A stretch of DNA of 64,000 bases from Blastocatellia bacterium (GTDB lineage: Bacteria > Acidobacteriota > Blastocatellia > Chloracidobacteriales > Chloracidobacteriaceae), in NCBI GenBank assembly GCA_019695185.1, contig JAIBAN010000029.1, positions 1 through 64,000 of the forward strand. The letters are read 5' to 3'. The translations under genes were made by a program, and so were the position numbers. The notes beneath the pieces are model-generated. The model was not told the origin of the DNA, did not search any database, and saw nothing but the letters and a program-made list of their open reading frames with translations. This document shows positions 25,699-35,028 of the stretch, piece by piece (positions within the stretch are counted from its first letter, which is position 1; every line of letters begins with the position of its first letter).

Positions 25699-27672
25699 AT
25701 GAGATATTGTCCAATTTGCAAGCGATGTTACGAAGATACCGAAATGCGGTGTGCCAGTGACGGCTTGTTCCTCGTCGAGGCTTTTCCCGGCCCCCGTGCG
25801 GTGGATGGCAAATACCGCATTGATATGTTGCTGGGGCAGGGTGGAATGGGGTCGGTCTACAAGGCGACCCATCTTGAACTGGACCGGGTGATTGCCCTGA
25901 AAGTGGTCCTCCCTGATTTTGTTTCAAGCAATGAAACGCTGGAACGGTTTCGCCAGGAAGCACGGGCGGCGGCCCGGCTCAATCATCCGAATGTCATTGG
26001 CGTCTATGATTTCGGCGTGTTGCCCACCGGTCAGGCTTATTTGGCGATGGAATTGCTGCGCGGGCGGTCCCTGCGGGATGAAATTGAAGACCTGGGTATG
26101 CTGTCACCGGAACGGGTGGTGGAGATTCTCCGACCTGTGTGTGAAGCCGTTCATGCCGCCCATTGTGCCGGGGTCATTCACCGGGATTTGAAACCGGACA
26201 ACATTGTGGTGGAAACCACCGATGCCGGGCACGAGTTGGTGAAAGTCGTGGATTTCGGGATTGCCAAGCTCAAAGAACGGCAGGGAATTCACTCGCTGAA
26301 CCTGACGGAACCCGGTTTGGTGATGGGAACACCCCATTATATGTCGCCGGAACAATGTCGCGGTGAGGAACTGGACGCTCGTTCAGATGTCTACAGCCTT
26401 GGGGTGACCGCTTACGAAATGCTTTCCGGGCGGGTGCCGTTTGATGCTCCGACACCCTCGGCAGTGATTATTCAGCATGCCGTGGATCCACCCCGCAAAT
26501 TGCGGTTGATACGGGAGGACCTCAGCGAGGTTCTGGAAACCGTGGTGATGAAGGCGCTTTCAAAAAATCGGGAAATGCGTCAGCAGTCGGCCATGGAACT
26601 GCTTTTGGAACTTGAACGGGCCGTGAATGAATCAAAAGAACCTGAAGCCCCGCCCCTGCCGCAACTCAATCAAGCCGACCGACCAACGCTTTCCCCGGAA
26701 ATGGATTTTCTGGGAAATTCGGATGCCGCGCTGGCTGACATTGCCACGTTGTTCACCACAGGAAGGACACACATCGCGGTATCCTTAAAGTTGTCGGAAA
26801 GCGCCACCCTGACCGGCCATGAGCACGTGGTGAAATCACTGGATTACCTGCCGCAGTCGCATTTGCTCGTTTCCGCCAGCGGAGACGGCACCGTGCGGAT
26901 TTGGGATACGGCTTTCCTTCAGGAACGGGCCGTCCTGCGAGGGCATGAATATTCGGTCAATGCCGCCATCTTTTCTCCGGACGGGGCCCGGATTGCTTCT
27001 GCCGGAGCCGACGGAACGGTCCGGCTCTGGATGGTGAAAGGGGAACGCGAGTTGATTGCGCTGGGGCATAAGGCTTCGGTGCGGGCCTTGAGTTTCGCTC
27101 CGGACGGAAGATGGCTGGCCTCTGCCTGTGACACGGAAATCAAGCTGTGGGATGCCGTCCGGTTTCGCCAGATTACCTTGCTGGAAGGGCATACCAAGAC
27201 GGTTGAGGCCGTCAAGTTTTCACCTACCGGCAATATCCTGGCTTCCGGCAGCACCGACGATACCGTGCGGCTGTGGGATATGATTACCAAGACCGAAACG
27301 CAATCCCTCTTGCGGGCCGGTCATGCCATTACGGCACTCAAATATTCGCCGGATGGCCGTTATCTGGCTTCTGCCGGACGCGACCAGGTGATCTGCCTGT
27401 GGGATTTGGAAAATTTGTCTGAACCGTTTCAGGTTTTATGGGGCCATGATGAAGCAGTCAGAGCCATTGCTTTTTCTCCTGATGGTCGCTGGCTGGCTTC
27501 CGGTGACTGGAATGGGGAAATGCGGATTTGGGATTTAACCACTTTTGAAATTGTGGCTTCCAAGGAAGCCCATGACGGCTCAATTTTTGCCCTGAATTTC
27601 TCCCCGCAAGGTGACATCCTGGCTTCGGGCGGATACGACACCGTTATCAAGCTCTGGAAAATTGAAATCTAG
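25699..27672 (+). CDS. Serine/threonine protein kinase with zinc-ribbon head and seven WD40 repeats
   Basis: The 657-residue protein starts with a small Cys knuckle (CPICKRCYEDTEMRC). The kinase domain follows, with the glycine loop GQGGMGSVYKA near residue 45, the ALK lysine, HRDLKPDN near 160 and VVDFGIAK near 185. About 80 residues of linker separate it from seven WD40 repeats (residues about 370-657), each with a GH..V and ..D..RLWD pattern, enough for one full propeller. No membrane segment is seen, so it should be cytosolic, unlike PASTA kinases. The stop codon overlaps that of the convergent cysteine synthase gene. Partners and targets are unknown. Confidence 0.9.
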   Translation: MRYCPICKRCYEDTEMRCASDGLFLVEAFPGPRAVDGKYRIDMLLGQGGMGSVYKATHLELDRVIALKVVLPDFVSSNETLERFRQEARAAARLNHPNVIGVYDFGVLPTGQAYLAMELLRGRSLRDEIEDLGMLSPERVVEILRPVCEAVHAAHCAGVIHRDLKPDNIVVETTDAGHELVKVVDFGIAKLKERQGIHSLNLTEPGLVMGTPHYMSPEQCRGEELDARSDVYSLGVTAYEMLSGRVPFDAPTPSAVIIQHAVDPPRKLRLIREDLSEVLETVVMKALSKNREMRQQSAMELLLELERAVNESKEPEAPPLPQLNQADRPTLSPEMDFLGNSDAALADIATLFTTGRTHIAVSLKLSESATLTGHEHVVKSLDYLPQSHLLVSASGDGTVRIWDTAFLQERAVLRGHEYSVNAAIFSPDGARIASAGADGTVRLWMVKGERELIALGHKASVRALSFAPDGRWLASACDTEIKLWDAVRFRQITLLEGHTKTVEAVKFSPTGNILASGSTDDTVRLWDMITKTETQSLLRAGHAITALKYSPDGRYLASAGRDQVICLWDLENLSEPFQVLWGHDEAVRAIAFSPDGRWLASGDWNGEMRIWDLTTFEIVASKEAHDGSIFALNFSPQGDILASGGYDTVIKLWKIEI

Positions 27673-28610
27673 TCAAGGACTGGTTTTGGTTTTGTGCGAT
27701 AGACATCCGTGCTGAGGTATTTCAGACCCGAGTCAACCATTAGAGTCACGACCTTGGCCCCCGGCCCCAATCGCTTTCCGATTTCAATCGCAGCCAACAC
27801 ATTGGCTCCCGAAGAAGTCCCGGCAAAAAGGGCTTCTTCCCGCGCCAGCCGGCGGGCCATGGCTTTGGCATCCTCGGTTTTAACCGGCAGAATTTCGTCC
27901 ACCAGCGCCGGTTCCCACAGCGGGGGAAGGTAGCCAATTCCCACCCCTTCGATTTTGTGAGGGCCAGCCGGACCTCCCAGCAAAACCGATGATTCAGCCG
28001 GTTCCACCACTCCAATTCTGACATTTGATTTATATTGCTTGAGCACAGTGGCGACTCCGCGCGAGGAAGCCCCGGTTCCCACCGAATGCACAAACGCGTC
28101 CACTTCGCCTTTGGTTTGACACCAGATTTCCTCACCCAACGGAAAATAACCGGCAATGCTGTCATGGTTGTTCAATTGGTCGGTCCAATAAACCTGAGGC
28201 TCAAGGCTCAATTGGCGGGCGGTTTCAATCATGTCCAGAATCAGTTTTTTGGTGGTGCGCCCGTCTTCGCTGGGAACAATGGTCAGTTCTGCTCCCAATG
28301 CAGCCATCTGGTCCAGCTTTTCCTGGCTGAAAGCATCAGAGGTGACAATCCGCAACCGGTATCCTTTGGCGGCACAGACAAGGGCCAGCGATGCCCCCGT
28401 GCTTCCTCCGGTATATTCAACCACCGTATCCCCCGGCTTGAGCCGCCCGTCGGCTTCCGCTCGTGAAATGACCGCCAGGGCCATCCGGTCTTTGACGCTG
28501 CCGGTTGGATTTTCCCACTCCAGTTTGACGAAAATATCAGCACATTGCGGGGGCACCACCTGACGAAGTTGAACCAGCGAAGTATTGCCGATGGCTTGCA
28601 GAATATTCAT
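27669..28610 (-). CDS. Cysteine synthase (O-acetylserine sulfhydrylase family)
   Basis: This 313-residue fold-type II PLP enzyme has NPTGSVKDRMA with the Schiff-base lysine, EYTGGSTGASLAL binding the PLP and substrate, and the phosphate loop GTGASSRGVA. Near the end it has FAGTSSGAN and VTLMVDSGLKYLS, as in CysK and CysM. It joins sulfide to O-acetylserine; whether it is CysK, CysM or a cystathionine beta-synthase-like relative cannot be decided from sequence alone. ATG 28610 has AAAGGA upstream. It is convergent with the kinase gene: the two stops share the palindrome CTAG (27669-27672). Confidence 0.85.
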   Translation of the reverse strand: MNILQAIGNTSLVQLRQVVPPQCADIFVKLEWENPTGSVKDRMALAVISRAEADGRLKPGDTVVEYTGGSTGASLALVCAAKGYRLRIVTSDAFSQEKLDQMAALGAELTIVPSEDGRTTKKLILDMIETARQLSLEPQVYWTDQLNNHDSIAGYFPLGEEIWCQTKGEVDAFVHSVGTGASSRGVATVLKQYKSNVRIGVVEPAESSVLLGGPAGPHKIEGVGIGYLPPLWEPALVDEILPVKTEDAKAMARRLAREEALFAGTSSGANVLAAIEIGKRLGPGAKVVTLMVDSGLKYLSTDVYRTKPKPVLD

Positions 28611-28680
28611 GAGGATGGTCCTTTGCCGGGGCAGCCTGAGTGACGGACTCGAAAACCGGGGCCACCGGTTCGGCTGAAAA

Positions 28681-28725
28681 AACCTGAGGGCGAATACCAG
28701 CCTCAACTGGATTCGCCCTCAGGTT
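28681..28725 (-). terminator. Rho-independent terminator
   Basis: A perfect 15-bp stem (28681-28695 with 28711-28725) carries a 15-nt loop. On the minus strand it is followed by a T run, and it has an A/T run on the other side, so it could work in both directions. It lies just after the PLDc_N-like micro-protein gene. Confidence 0.8.
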
Positions 28726-28781
28726 TTTCCCGCTTGTAAAGAAAGTTTCAGGCAATAATAAAAGCGGATGACAGGATAAAT

Positions 28782-28955
28782 TTATTTTTTCTCGCGGAAG
28801 AACATCATATAAACAATCGGACCGATGACCGGGAAAGCCAGGATAAGAACGACCAGAACAATTTTTTCCATCAAAGAACGGGTGCTGCTGCCGACCACGT
28901 CTCCGATTGAAATAATGTAAAGAGCCATCGCAATCAAATTAAAAAGCGTCACCAT
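28782..28955 (-). CDS. PLDc_N-like small membrane protein
   Basis: A 57-residue protein is readable on the minus strand: it starts MVTLFNLIAMALYIISIGD and its second half is VLVVLILAFPVIGPIVY followed by MMFFREKK. The pattern of two hydrophobic helices, with a short polar turn and an FP.IGP.IY signature, matches the PLDc_N domain found as free-standing small membrane proteins or at the N-terminus of cardiolipin synthases. A start at 28955 has GAGG twelve bases upstream, which is a weak spacing. It lies between queD and the cysteine synthase gene, with a strong terminator after it. The role is unknown. Confidence 0.75.
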   Translation of the reverse strand: MVTLFNLIAMALYIISIGDVVGSSTRSLMEKIVLVVLILAFPVIGPIVYMMFFREKK

Positions 28956-29085
28956 GATCGTTCGGTACCTCGCTGAAATGGTTAGGGATTGAGTTTGGGA
29001 AAGTTGTTCCGGGATACGTCACCCGCCAACCATTGGTTTCATAAATTTTTTACAACCCAGGCAACCCGGTGGCCGGTCCTTCGGT

Positions 29086-29454
29086 TCAATCCTGCGGTCC
29101 ATAGTAATGACAGGCCGAAGTACAGGTTTCCGAGATGGTTACCCGGTGGAGGCAGGGGAGCGCCGGTGCCAGCCGTTCCCAAATCCAGCCGGCCAGAATT
29201 TCACTGGTCGGGTTTTCCAATCCTTCGATTTCGTTCAGAAAATAATGGTCCAGGCGTAACCGAACGGGGTCGCAGGCGACCTGAATCTCGGCAAAATCCA
29301 TCAGCCAGCCGGTTTCCGGGTTGACCGGTCCGCGCACCACAACCTCCACCCGATAGCTGTGGCCATGCAAACGGCGGCATTTGTGACCGGGCGGGACGTT
29401 TGGCAACTGATGGGCGGCTTCAAAGGTAAAGGTTCTTGAAAGTTCAACTTCCAC
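29086..29454 (-). CDS. queD: 6-carboxy-tetrahydropterin synthase QueD
   Basis: The 122-residue protein shows FTFEAAHQL (zinc His15), CRRLHGHSY (catalytic Cys, zinc His pair) and DFAEIQ, then DHYFLNEI and NPTSEILAGWIWE. These are the hallmarks of the QueD/6-pyruvoyl-tetrahydropterin synthase family. It converts dihydroneopterin triphosphate into 6-carboxy-tetrahydropterin in queuosine synthesis. The length is normal. No other queuosine genes are near. A 61-residue reading frame upstream on the same strand (29484-29669) was not accepted as a gene. Confidence 0.9.
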   Translation of the reverse strand: MEVELSRTFTFEAAHQLPNVPPGHKCRRLHGHSYRVEVVVRGPVNPETGWLMDFAEIQVACDPVRLRLDHYFLNEIEGLENPTSEILAGWIWERLAPALPCLHRVTISETCTSACHYYGPQD

Positions 29455-29772
29455 AGGTTTTTCGTCACTTGTTCAGGAAATACTCAGACTTGGCTGAGGG
29501 GCGGAACCGGTTGCCAGGTTACCCGGAAAGCAATGCTGTCGAGCTTTGCGGGCGGCAGCGATGGTTCCCGCGCCAAATGAAGTGACAATGCCACCGATGG
29601 AGGTTTATTTTCAACCTTTGCCAAAGAAAAACCGAATGGAGCACAAATCCGCCCGTATCTTTTTTCCATTTTCAGGTAATCAGCCGGTGCGAAATGTGAG
29701 TTTGGTTCATTTCCTGAATTCTTTGGTGCCCAGTGGCTTTCTTTTGAGGCTCCGCAGGCAGGTGAGGATTGT
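29455..29772. other. Gene-free stretch between queD and the M23 peptidase gene
   Basis: The spacer holds no convincing coding, RNA or repeat signal. It separates two divergent genes and must hold both promoters. GAGG lies six bases before the peptidase ATG; no clear -35/-10 pair could be fixed by eye. Confidence 0.5.
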
Positions 29773-31569
29773 ATGAAAATTCGATTTTTATCGGTGTTGT
29801 GTGTGGGGTTGTTGGGGCTGGTTGGGGCAGTCGGGGGTGGTCTTCATTCGTTTCAAACCACAGCCCAAACCGGTCCCAACTTGGTTCCCGGTGGTGTACA
29901 GGGATTTTGGGTTCCCGCTGAGGAACCACAGGCAGACTGTATCGGTCCGGTTGAACGAGCTGCTTTGGAGCGAACGTTGGCCGAATATGAACGCCAATCG
30001 GGTTCCCGGTGGAACCCGCACCAGGCAACTCCCCAACCGTATCGGTTTCTGCCCCAGGCCGGAACGCTATGGCAGGATTTGCTGGTGAGCAATTTCGTTG
30101 ATTTGGATCCCGGTTCAGGTATCAGGGATTGGGATTGCACGGACTTCACCTACAATGGGCATCGTGGTCATGACATCAGTCTGCGCAGTTTCCGCGAACA
30201 GGAAATCGGCATCCCGGTTTTCGCTCTTCTGGATGGAAAAGTGGTGGATGCCCACGACGGTGAATTCGACCAGAACACGAGTTTTGACGACAACGCCCGA
30301 GCCAACTACGTGGTGCTGGACCACGGAAATTCCCAATTCACCTGGTATTATCATTTCAAGAAAAACAGCGTGGCGGTGAAAGTCGGCGACCAGGTCAAGG
30401 CCGGAACCCAACTCGGGCTTACCGGCAGCAGCGGATACAGTACCGGCCCGCACCTGCATCTGGAATCACGGTTTCGGGGAACCTGGTTTGAACCTTCCGT
30501 CGGGAGGTGCAACTCTGGAACCAGTACCTGGGTCAGCCAGACACCCATCCGGCGGGATACTTTTCTCTTTGATTTCTGTTTCAGTCGCCAGCCCTTCGGA
30601 AATGACGGCGGACTGCCGTTTGAAACAGTTCCCCGACTGGGAACTCTGGAGGCCGGAAACAGTCCGGTTTATTTTCGGATGCAGATTGGAAACCTGCCTG
30701 CCAACAGTACTTTCCGGGCCCGGTTTTTGCGTCCGGACGGTTCAACCGCCTTGGATTTTCCCGGCAGACTTGATTTCACCAACGGGAAAGCCTACCGGCA
30801 GGCGTATGCCTGGTTTTTCTTTAATTTTTCCCATACGGTGCCGGGAAACTGGAAACTGCAATTTGATGTGAATGCAACCACGGTGATTGAAGCACCCTTT
30901 ACAGTGGTGGCCAGTTCAAGTCAAGCCAGCAATCGTCCGCCAAATCCAATTACCGTCAAATTTGATCCGGCTGAGCCGACTCCGGGAGATGTGATTTTCT
31001 GCCGGGTTCAGGGCGGCCCGCTGTTGCGTGACCCGGATTATGATGTGGTTCGGTACCGGTATCAGTGGCGGCGCAACGGGACAATCATTCGGGAGGTGGT
31101 CAGTGCCGGTCTGGCTGATGCCCTGCCACGCAATGAAGCCGCTGCCACGGATGAATTAACCTGCACTGTCACGCCCCTGGATGACACCTTGGCGGGTCCT
31201 GGCGCAACCGCCACAACCACGTTTGGCAGCACGCCGCCGGATCAGGAACCTCCACAGGTCAAGGTGCTTGTCCCAAGCGGCGGCGAAACCTTCAAATCCG
31301 GCAGTTCGGTCACCATCCAATGGCAATCAACTGATAACCTGGGGGTGGTGCGGCATGATGTGCTGCTTTCAACCGATGGCGGTGGGACGTTTCCTCTTGA
31401 AATTACCACCGGTTTGGCTGGAAACACCCAACAGTTTCTCTGGACCCTGTCTGCCACAATCGCAAAAACCTCGCAGGGTAAAATCAGGGTGGTGGCAACG
31501 GATGCAGCAGGTAACCAGGGCCGGGGCGAGAGTGATGGCGCTTTCAAAATCAAAGTCAGGAAAAAATAA
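29773..31569 (+). CDS. Secreted M23-family metallopeptidase with C-terminal beta domains
   Basis: The 598-residue protein has a signal peptide (LSVLCVGLLGLVGAVGGG) and an M23/LytM domain with the zinc motif GHRGHDISL near residue 135 and HLHLE near 230, so the zinc site looks complete. Such enzymes cut peptidoglycan cross-bridges or glycine-rich peptides. After the catalytic domain come beta-rich modules: an Ig/Fn3-like part (VKFDPAEPTPGD) and a segment beginning GGETFKSGSSVTIQW, resembling secreted adhesion modules. ATG 29773 has a good ribosome binding site. A bidirectional hairpin follows the stop. Confidence 0.85.
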   Translation: MKIRFLSVLCVGLLGLVGAVGGGLHSFQTTAQTGPNLVPGGVQGFWVPAEEPQADCIGPVERAALERTLAEYERQSGSRWNPHQATPQPYRFLPQAGTLWQDLLVSNFVDLDPGSGIRDWDCTDFTYNGHRGHDISLRSFREQEIGIPVFALLDGKVVDAHDGEFDQNTSFDDNARANYVVLDHGNSQFTWYYHFKKNSVAVKVGDQVKAGTQLGLTGSSGYSTGPHLHLESRFRGTWFEPSVGRCNSGTSTWVSQTPIRRDTFLFDFCFSRQPFGNDGGLPFETVPRLGTLEAGNSPVYFRMQIGNLPANSTFRARFLRPDGSTALDFPGRLDFTNGKAYRQAYAWFFFNFSHTVPGNWKLQFDVNATTVIEAPFTVVASSSQASNRPPNPITVKFDPAEPTPGDVIFCRVQGGPLLRDPDYDVVRYRYQWRRNGTIIREVVSAGLADALPRNEAAATDELTCTVTPLDDTLAGPGATATTTFGSTPPDQEPPQVKVLVPSGGETFKSGSSVTIQWQSTDNLGVVRHDVLLSTDGGGTFPLEITTGLAGNTQQFLWTLSATIAKTSQGKIRVVATDAAGNQGRGESDGAFKIKVRKK

Positions 31570-31570
31570 A

Positions 31571-31601
31571 ACCGATGCCGGGGAATCCTTCCGGCATCGG
31601 T
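31571..31601. terminator. Bidirectional terminator between convergent peptidase genes
   Basis: An 11-bp perfect stem (ACCGATGCCGG with CCGGCATCGGT) with a 9-nt loop stands between the M23 and S41 genes. On the minus strand it is followed by a T-rich run. Confidence 0.7.
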
Positions 31602-31628
31602 TGGGAAGTGCTGGAGTGCTGTTTACGG

Positions 31629-33275
31629 TTATTCCTGATGAAACGAGCGATTCCGCAGGGTTCCGGCATTTTCTGCCAAAGCGCGGGCGGCCTGGACGGA
31701 TTCAACCGCTTTGATGGTCTGGATATCCGCTTGCAGGCGGACTTCCATTCCGGCTTCGATGCCAAAGGCGGCGGTCACCACATTTTCACGAATGACACTG
31801 CGCACGTATTCCAGGTTTTCAGCCACCTGGGCGTCCGTCAGGTGCAGGTCCGGATTTTCCTTGAGATAGGCATTAAAGGCCGCAATGACTTTGTCGTTCA
31901 CAACATATTCGTCAGCTTTGAGTCTATGACCATACTGGGTCTGGGTCACTCGAAAAGACTGCTGGTTGGGAACTTTCCCTCCCAAAAGCTGCCGCGAGAA
32001 GATGAATGCGGCATTCAGCAACCGGATTTGAACCGGTGTCAAAACCGGCTCTTTGATGGCTACGTCAGGAGTGATTCCGCCACCGGCATAGACCTTCCGT
32101 CCTGAATCGGTGGTTCGCTCCTCACCGGCTTTTTTGTACTCGTCTTTTTTGTGGGTGTAATCATAGAGCGAAAGTCCGGCATACTGACTTTGCACGCAAC
32201 GCCCACTGGGGGTGTAATATTTGGCCGTGGTGAGCGTCAGTCCCGACCCGAACGACAGGCGTTTGACCGATTGAACCAATCCTTTGCCAAAACTGGGTTC
32301 CCCGACAATCAGCCCCCGGTCATGGTCCTGAATGGCTCCGGCCACAATTTCAGATGCAGAAGCCGTTCCGCCATTGATGAGAACCACCAATGCGTCATTA
32401 TTCGGGGTTTGATTTTCCGAGAAATAATCGCGGGCTTCCCCGTCGGAAGTCCCCAGGCGGCCCTTTTGAGATAAAACTTTCAGGTCATGGGGCAGAAATG
32501 CACTCGCCACTTTGACTGCCTGGGTGAGCAGCCCACCTCCGTTTCCGCGCAAATCCAGAATCAGCGATTCCATCCCCTGCGATTGCAAGGATTTCAGCGC
32601 GGTCTGAAGTTCCTCATCTGTGGTGTGATTGAATCCGCCCAAGAGCGCGACATAACCAATCCCCGGACGAATCATAAAGGCATGCCGAATTGAGGGATAA
32701 GGCACCGCATCGCGGGCGATTTTGAAGGTCAAGGGCTTGGGCACTCCGACGCGTTCCACTGTAATTTCAACAAATTCGCCCTGAGGACCCCGCACTTCCT
32801 CGGAAACCTGCCCAGAGGACCAGTTGAGAGCGGATTTTCCGTTCACGGCCACAATGGCATCGCCATAGCGCAACCCTGCTTTTTCAGCCGGAGTGTCGTC
32901 ATTTGTGCCGAGGACAAACACCCGGTCACCCCGGCGTCCGATTGAAACTCCAATCCCAAAGTATTGACTGTGCTGCTGGCTTTGCAGTTCCTGAAATTCT
33001 TTGGCGTCGTAATAGTTGGAATGAGGGTCCAGGGAATGCAACATGCCCTGGATTGAGGCTTTGGTCAACTGGTCGGTGGCCACCTCGTCAATGAAGTGGC
33101 GATTCACCATATCCTGGGCTTCGGAATAGCTTTGCAAAACGTAACTGCCATTGGGAATGGCTGCGATGCCGGTACTGGCCTCGACCGGTTCCGATGGGCG
33201 TTGCACCCATTTCCCTCCGATGATGGCCGATGTACACAAAATTGCCAGCGCTATTGGCAACAACTTTCGCTGCAT
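31629..33275 (-). CDS. S41-family C-terminal processing peptidase with PDZ domain
   Basis: The 548-residue protein has a signal/anchor segment at the N-terminus, a helical cap (SIQGMLHSLDPHSNYY), a PDZ domain at about residues 95-185 (GVSIGRRGDRVFV, AEKAGLRYGD) and a protease core with the Ser/Lys dyad: Ser306 in GGTASASEIV and Lys331 in PSFGKGLVQ, 25 residues apart as in E. coli Prc. It should be active in the periplasm on C-terminal tails. The C-terminus has an extra 120 residues of helix. It is the intact counterpart of the degenerate copy at 43051-44340. Confidence 0.9.
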   Translation of the reverse strand: MQRKLLPIALAILCTSAIIGGKWVQRPSEPVEASTGIAAIPNGSYVLQSYSEAQDMVNRHFIDEVATDQLTKASIQGMLHSLDPHSNYYDAKEFQELQSQQHSQYFGIGVSIGRRGDRVFVLGTNDDTPAEKAGLRYGDAIVAVNGKSALNWSSGQVSEEVRGPQGEFVEITVERVGVPKPLTFKIARDAVPYPSIRHAFMIRPGIGYVALLGGFNHTTDEELQTALKSLQSQGMESLILDLRGNGGGLLTQAVKVASAFLPHDLKVLSQKGRLGTSDGEARDYFSENQTPNNDALVVLINGGTASASEIVAGAIQDHDRGLIVGEPSFGKGLVQSVKRLSFGSGLTLTTAKYYTPSGRCVQSQYAGLSLYDYTHKKDEYKKAGEERTTDSGRKVYAGGGITPDVAIKEPVLTPVQIRLLNAAFIFSRQLLGGKVPNQQSFRVTQTQYGHRLKADEYVVNDKVIAAFNAYLKENPDLHLTDAQVAENLEYVRSVIRENVVTAAFGIEAGMEVRLQADIQTIKAVESVQAARALAENAGTLRNRSFHQE

Positions 33276-33393
33276 AACCCACTACCAACCTTTTTCTTCA
33301 AACTGACTCAATTCAATCACCTTACTGGACGTTGTCCGGCCTGTCAATTGACCGGAGCTGCAACCAGTGGAGGAACCCCGCCTGGGAGCTTCA

Positions 33394-34035
33394 TCAATTC
33401 CGCTTGCCATCCAGTGGCAGGTTGTCGCCGCGAATGGCCAATGCTTTCAATTCAATTGTGGCATTGCCTTTTAAGCCGGCTTCATTGATGTTGGCGTCAC
33501 AGGTGAAACGGTCTTCACTTTGCGCCTTGGAAGTAAGTCGGACTTGGTTCCCTTGCACATCTGTTCCTCGGACTGCAATGGTCGCCTGCTTTTCATTGGG
33601 CCCGCCCGCATCAACTTTAATGGTGGCAGAGCCTGAGACAAAGGTGCCATCCTGCATGAGGTCAATCTGGATGGTGGCTGGTTTTCCAGCTAAAGTCGCC
33701 TGACTGATATATTTGCCGGAGAGTGTCGGACAGAAAAGGCAGACCCGGTACACCCGGGTGGCGATGAAGTAACCAGGGACCGCCAGTAAAACCAAGACAA
33801 TTCCAATAATCAGAAAAGTATTGACCTTGATGGTTTGCAGGCGAGCCAGAAAAGGGTTCGCTTCAATGAACTTTCCGATGAAGGGAAGAGAAGATGTCTC
33901 TTTGCCAGCTTTGGGCGGGCGCAAGGGGCTGGTTGTAATTGGGGCAGTTTGGCGACCAGCAGGGGTTTTGAAGCCACATTTGGTGCAACTGAGTGCATTT
34001 GGTGGAACTTCCGTGTAACATCGGGGACATCTCAT
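33394..34035 (-). CDS. Zinc-ribbon membrane protein with extracytoplasmic domain
   Basis: The 213-residue protein starts with a zinc ribbon (MRCPRCYTEVPPNALSCTKCG, two CxxC pairs), followed by a Pro-rich linker, one transmembrane helix (FLIIGIVLVLLAVPGYFI) and a beta-rich C-terminal domain (ISQATLAGKPATIQIDL, FVSGSATIKVDAGG). The N-terminal ribbon would be cytoplasmic and the rest outside. The family is not recognised by name, although small proteins with this plan are common in Acidobacteriota. It lies upstream of the S41 gene on the same strand, separated by about 120 bp. Confidence 0.6.
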   Translation of the reverse strand: MRCPRCYTEVPPNALSCTKCGFKTPAGRQTAPITTSPLRPPKAGKETSSLPFIGKFIEANPFLARLQTIKVNTFLIIGIVLVLLAVPGYFIATRVYRVCLFCPTLSGKYISQATLAGKPATIQIDLMQDGTFVSGSATIKVDAGGPNEKQATIAVRGTDVQGNQVRLTSKAQSEDRFTCDANINEAGLKGNATIELKALAIRGDNLPLDGKRN

Positions 34036-34195
34036 GAGAAATGGAACGCCTCCGTCACAAAAATATTAGGGGTGCCTTGTTGAAAAAAGTGCGGGTGGCA
34101 CGCAGTGTATATGAAGCCTGAAGCAGGCGTCCAGCCAGAACCCTCACAGCCTGCAAGATAAATGCTTTTTGAAAGTTCAGGTTTGGTCACTGGTT

Positions 34196-34948
34196 ATGAG
34201 CCTTATTTCCCCCTCCAAGCGACTCAAAGTCATTCTTGAATATGATGGGACCAATTATTGCGGGTGGCAGATGCAGCCTTCAGGCGTTTCCATTCAGGGG
34301 CTGCTGACCGCTGCCTGGACCCGGATTGAGGGGCATCCGGTCATTTTACATGCCGCCGGACGAACGGACGCCGGGGTGCATGCCTTGGGGCAGGTCATGC
34401 ACCTGGAGGTTGGAAAAAAACTGGCGGCAGAACGCTGGCAGGCAGCCGTCAACAGTATGCTCCCGCCGGATATCCGGGTACGGCAGGTCGAACCCTGCCC
34501 GGCTGATTTTCATGCCCGTTTTTCCGCCGTTGGCAAACTGTACCGCTATCGGTTCTGGAAAGGCCGGGTGGTAAGCCCTTTCTGGTATCGGTATGTTCAT
34601 CCGGTTCCCGCCAACCTTAATTGGGTGGCCATGCAGGAAGCCGCCGCCGGTTTGCTTGGAACCCATGATTTCACCGCCTTTACGGTGGCTGATTGTGAAA
34701 CCGCCACGCATGTCCGCACCATTATTGACATCCAATGGTCAAATCCAACTGACGACCTGACCGAAATCAGTTTTTATGGCAATGGATTCTTAAAGTATCA
34801 GGTGCGTCGGATGGTCGGCGCTCTGCTCGAAATCGGACGAGGGCGGCTGCCTGTAGCCACCATTGGAAATTGCCTGCGTGGAATGCCTCCGGCTGCCCTG
34901 CTGACGGCCCCGGCAAAAGGGTTGACTCTGGTTCGGGTCGATTACTAA
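34196..34948 (+). CDS. truA: tRNA pseudouridine(38-40) synthase TruA
   Basis: The 250-residue protein has the family opening LKVILEYDGTNYCGWQ, the catalytic Asp in AAGRTDAGVHALGQV, and FLKYQVRRMVGALLEIG near the end. It isomerises uridines 38, 39 and 40 in the anticodon arm of several tRNAs. ATG 34196 was chosen over the TTG at 34169 because the conserved strand begins right after it. Length and motifs are complete. It heads a run of same-strand genes with uppS, cdsA, a TPR protein and dusB. Confidence 0.93.
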   Translation: MSLISPSKRLKVILEYDGTNYCGWQMQPSGVSIQGLLTAAWTRIEGHPVILHAAGRTDAGVHALGQVMHLEVGKKLAAERWQAAVNSMLPPDIRVRQVEPCPADFHARFSAVGKLYRYRFWKGRVVSPFWYRYVHPVPANLNWVAMQEAAAGLLGTHDFTAFTVADCETATHVRTIIDIQWSNPTDDLTEISFYGNGFLKYQVRRMVGALLEIGRGRLPVATIGNCLRGMPPAALLTAPAKGLTLVRVDY

Positions 34949-34967
34949 TATCGCACGCTTTACCCAG

Positions 34968-34989
34968 CCCTGGCATGACCATGCCAGGG
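34968..34989. repeat. Perfect palindrome between truA and uppS
   Basis: CCCTGGCATG-AC-CATGCCAGGG is a 10-bp stem with a 2-nt centre. It may be an operator or a short repetitive palindrome; with no T run it is not a clear terminator. Confidence 0.6.
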
Positions 34990-35028
34990 TCCCCTCCTGT
35001 TCGAACTTCGCTTCCGGAATTCACGTGC

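Noticed and set aside
29484-29669. 61-residue minus-strand reading frame upstream of queD
   Set aside because: There is no Shine-Dalgarno sequence, no signature and no homolog that I recognise. It could be a remnant, but the support is too thin.
34036-34195. tRNA or small RNA between the zinc-ribbon gene and truA
   Set aside because: No cloverleaf arms or terminator could be built from the sequence.
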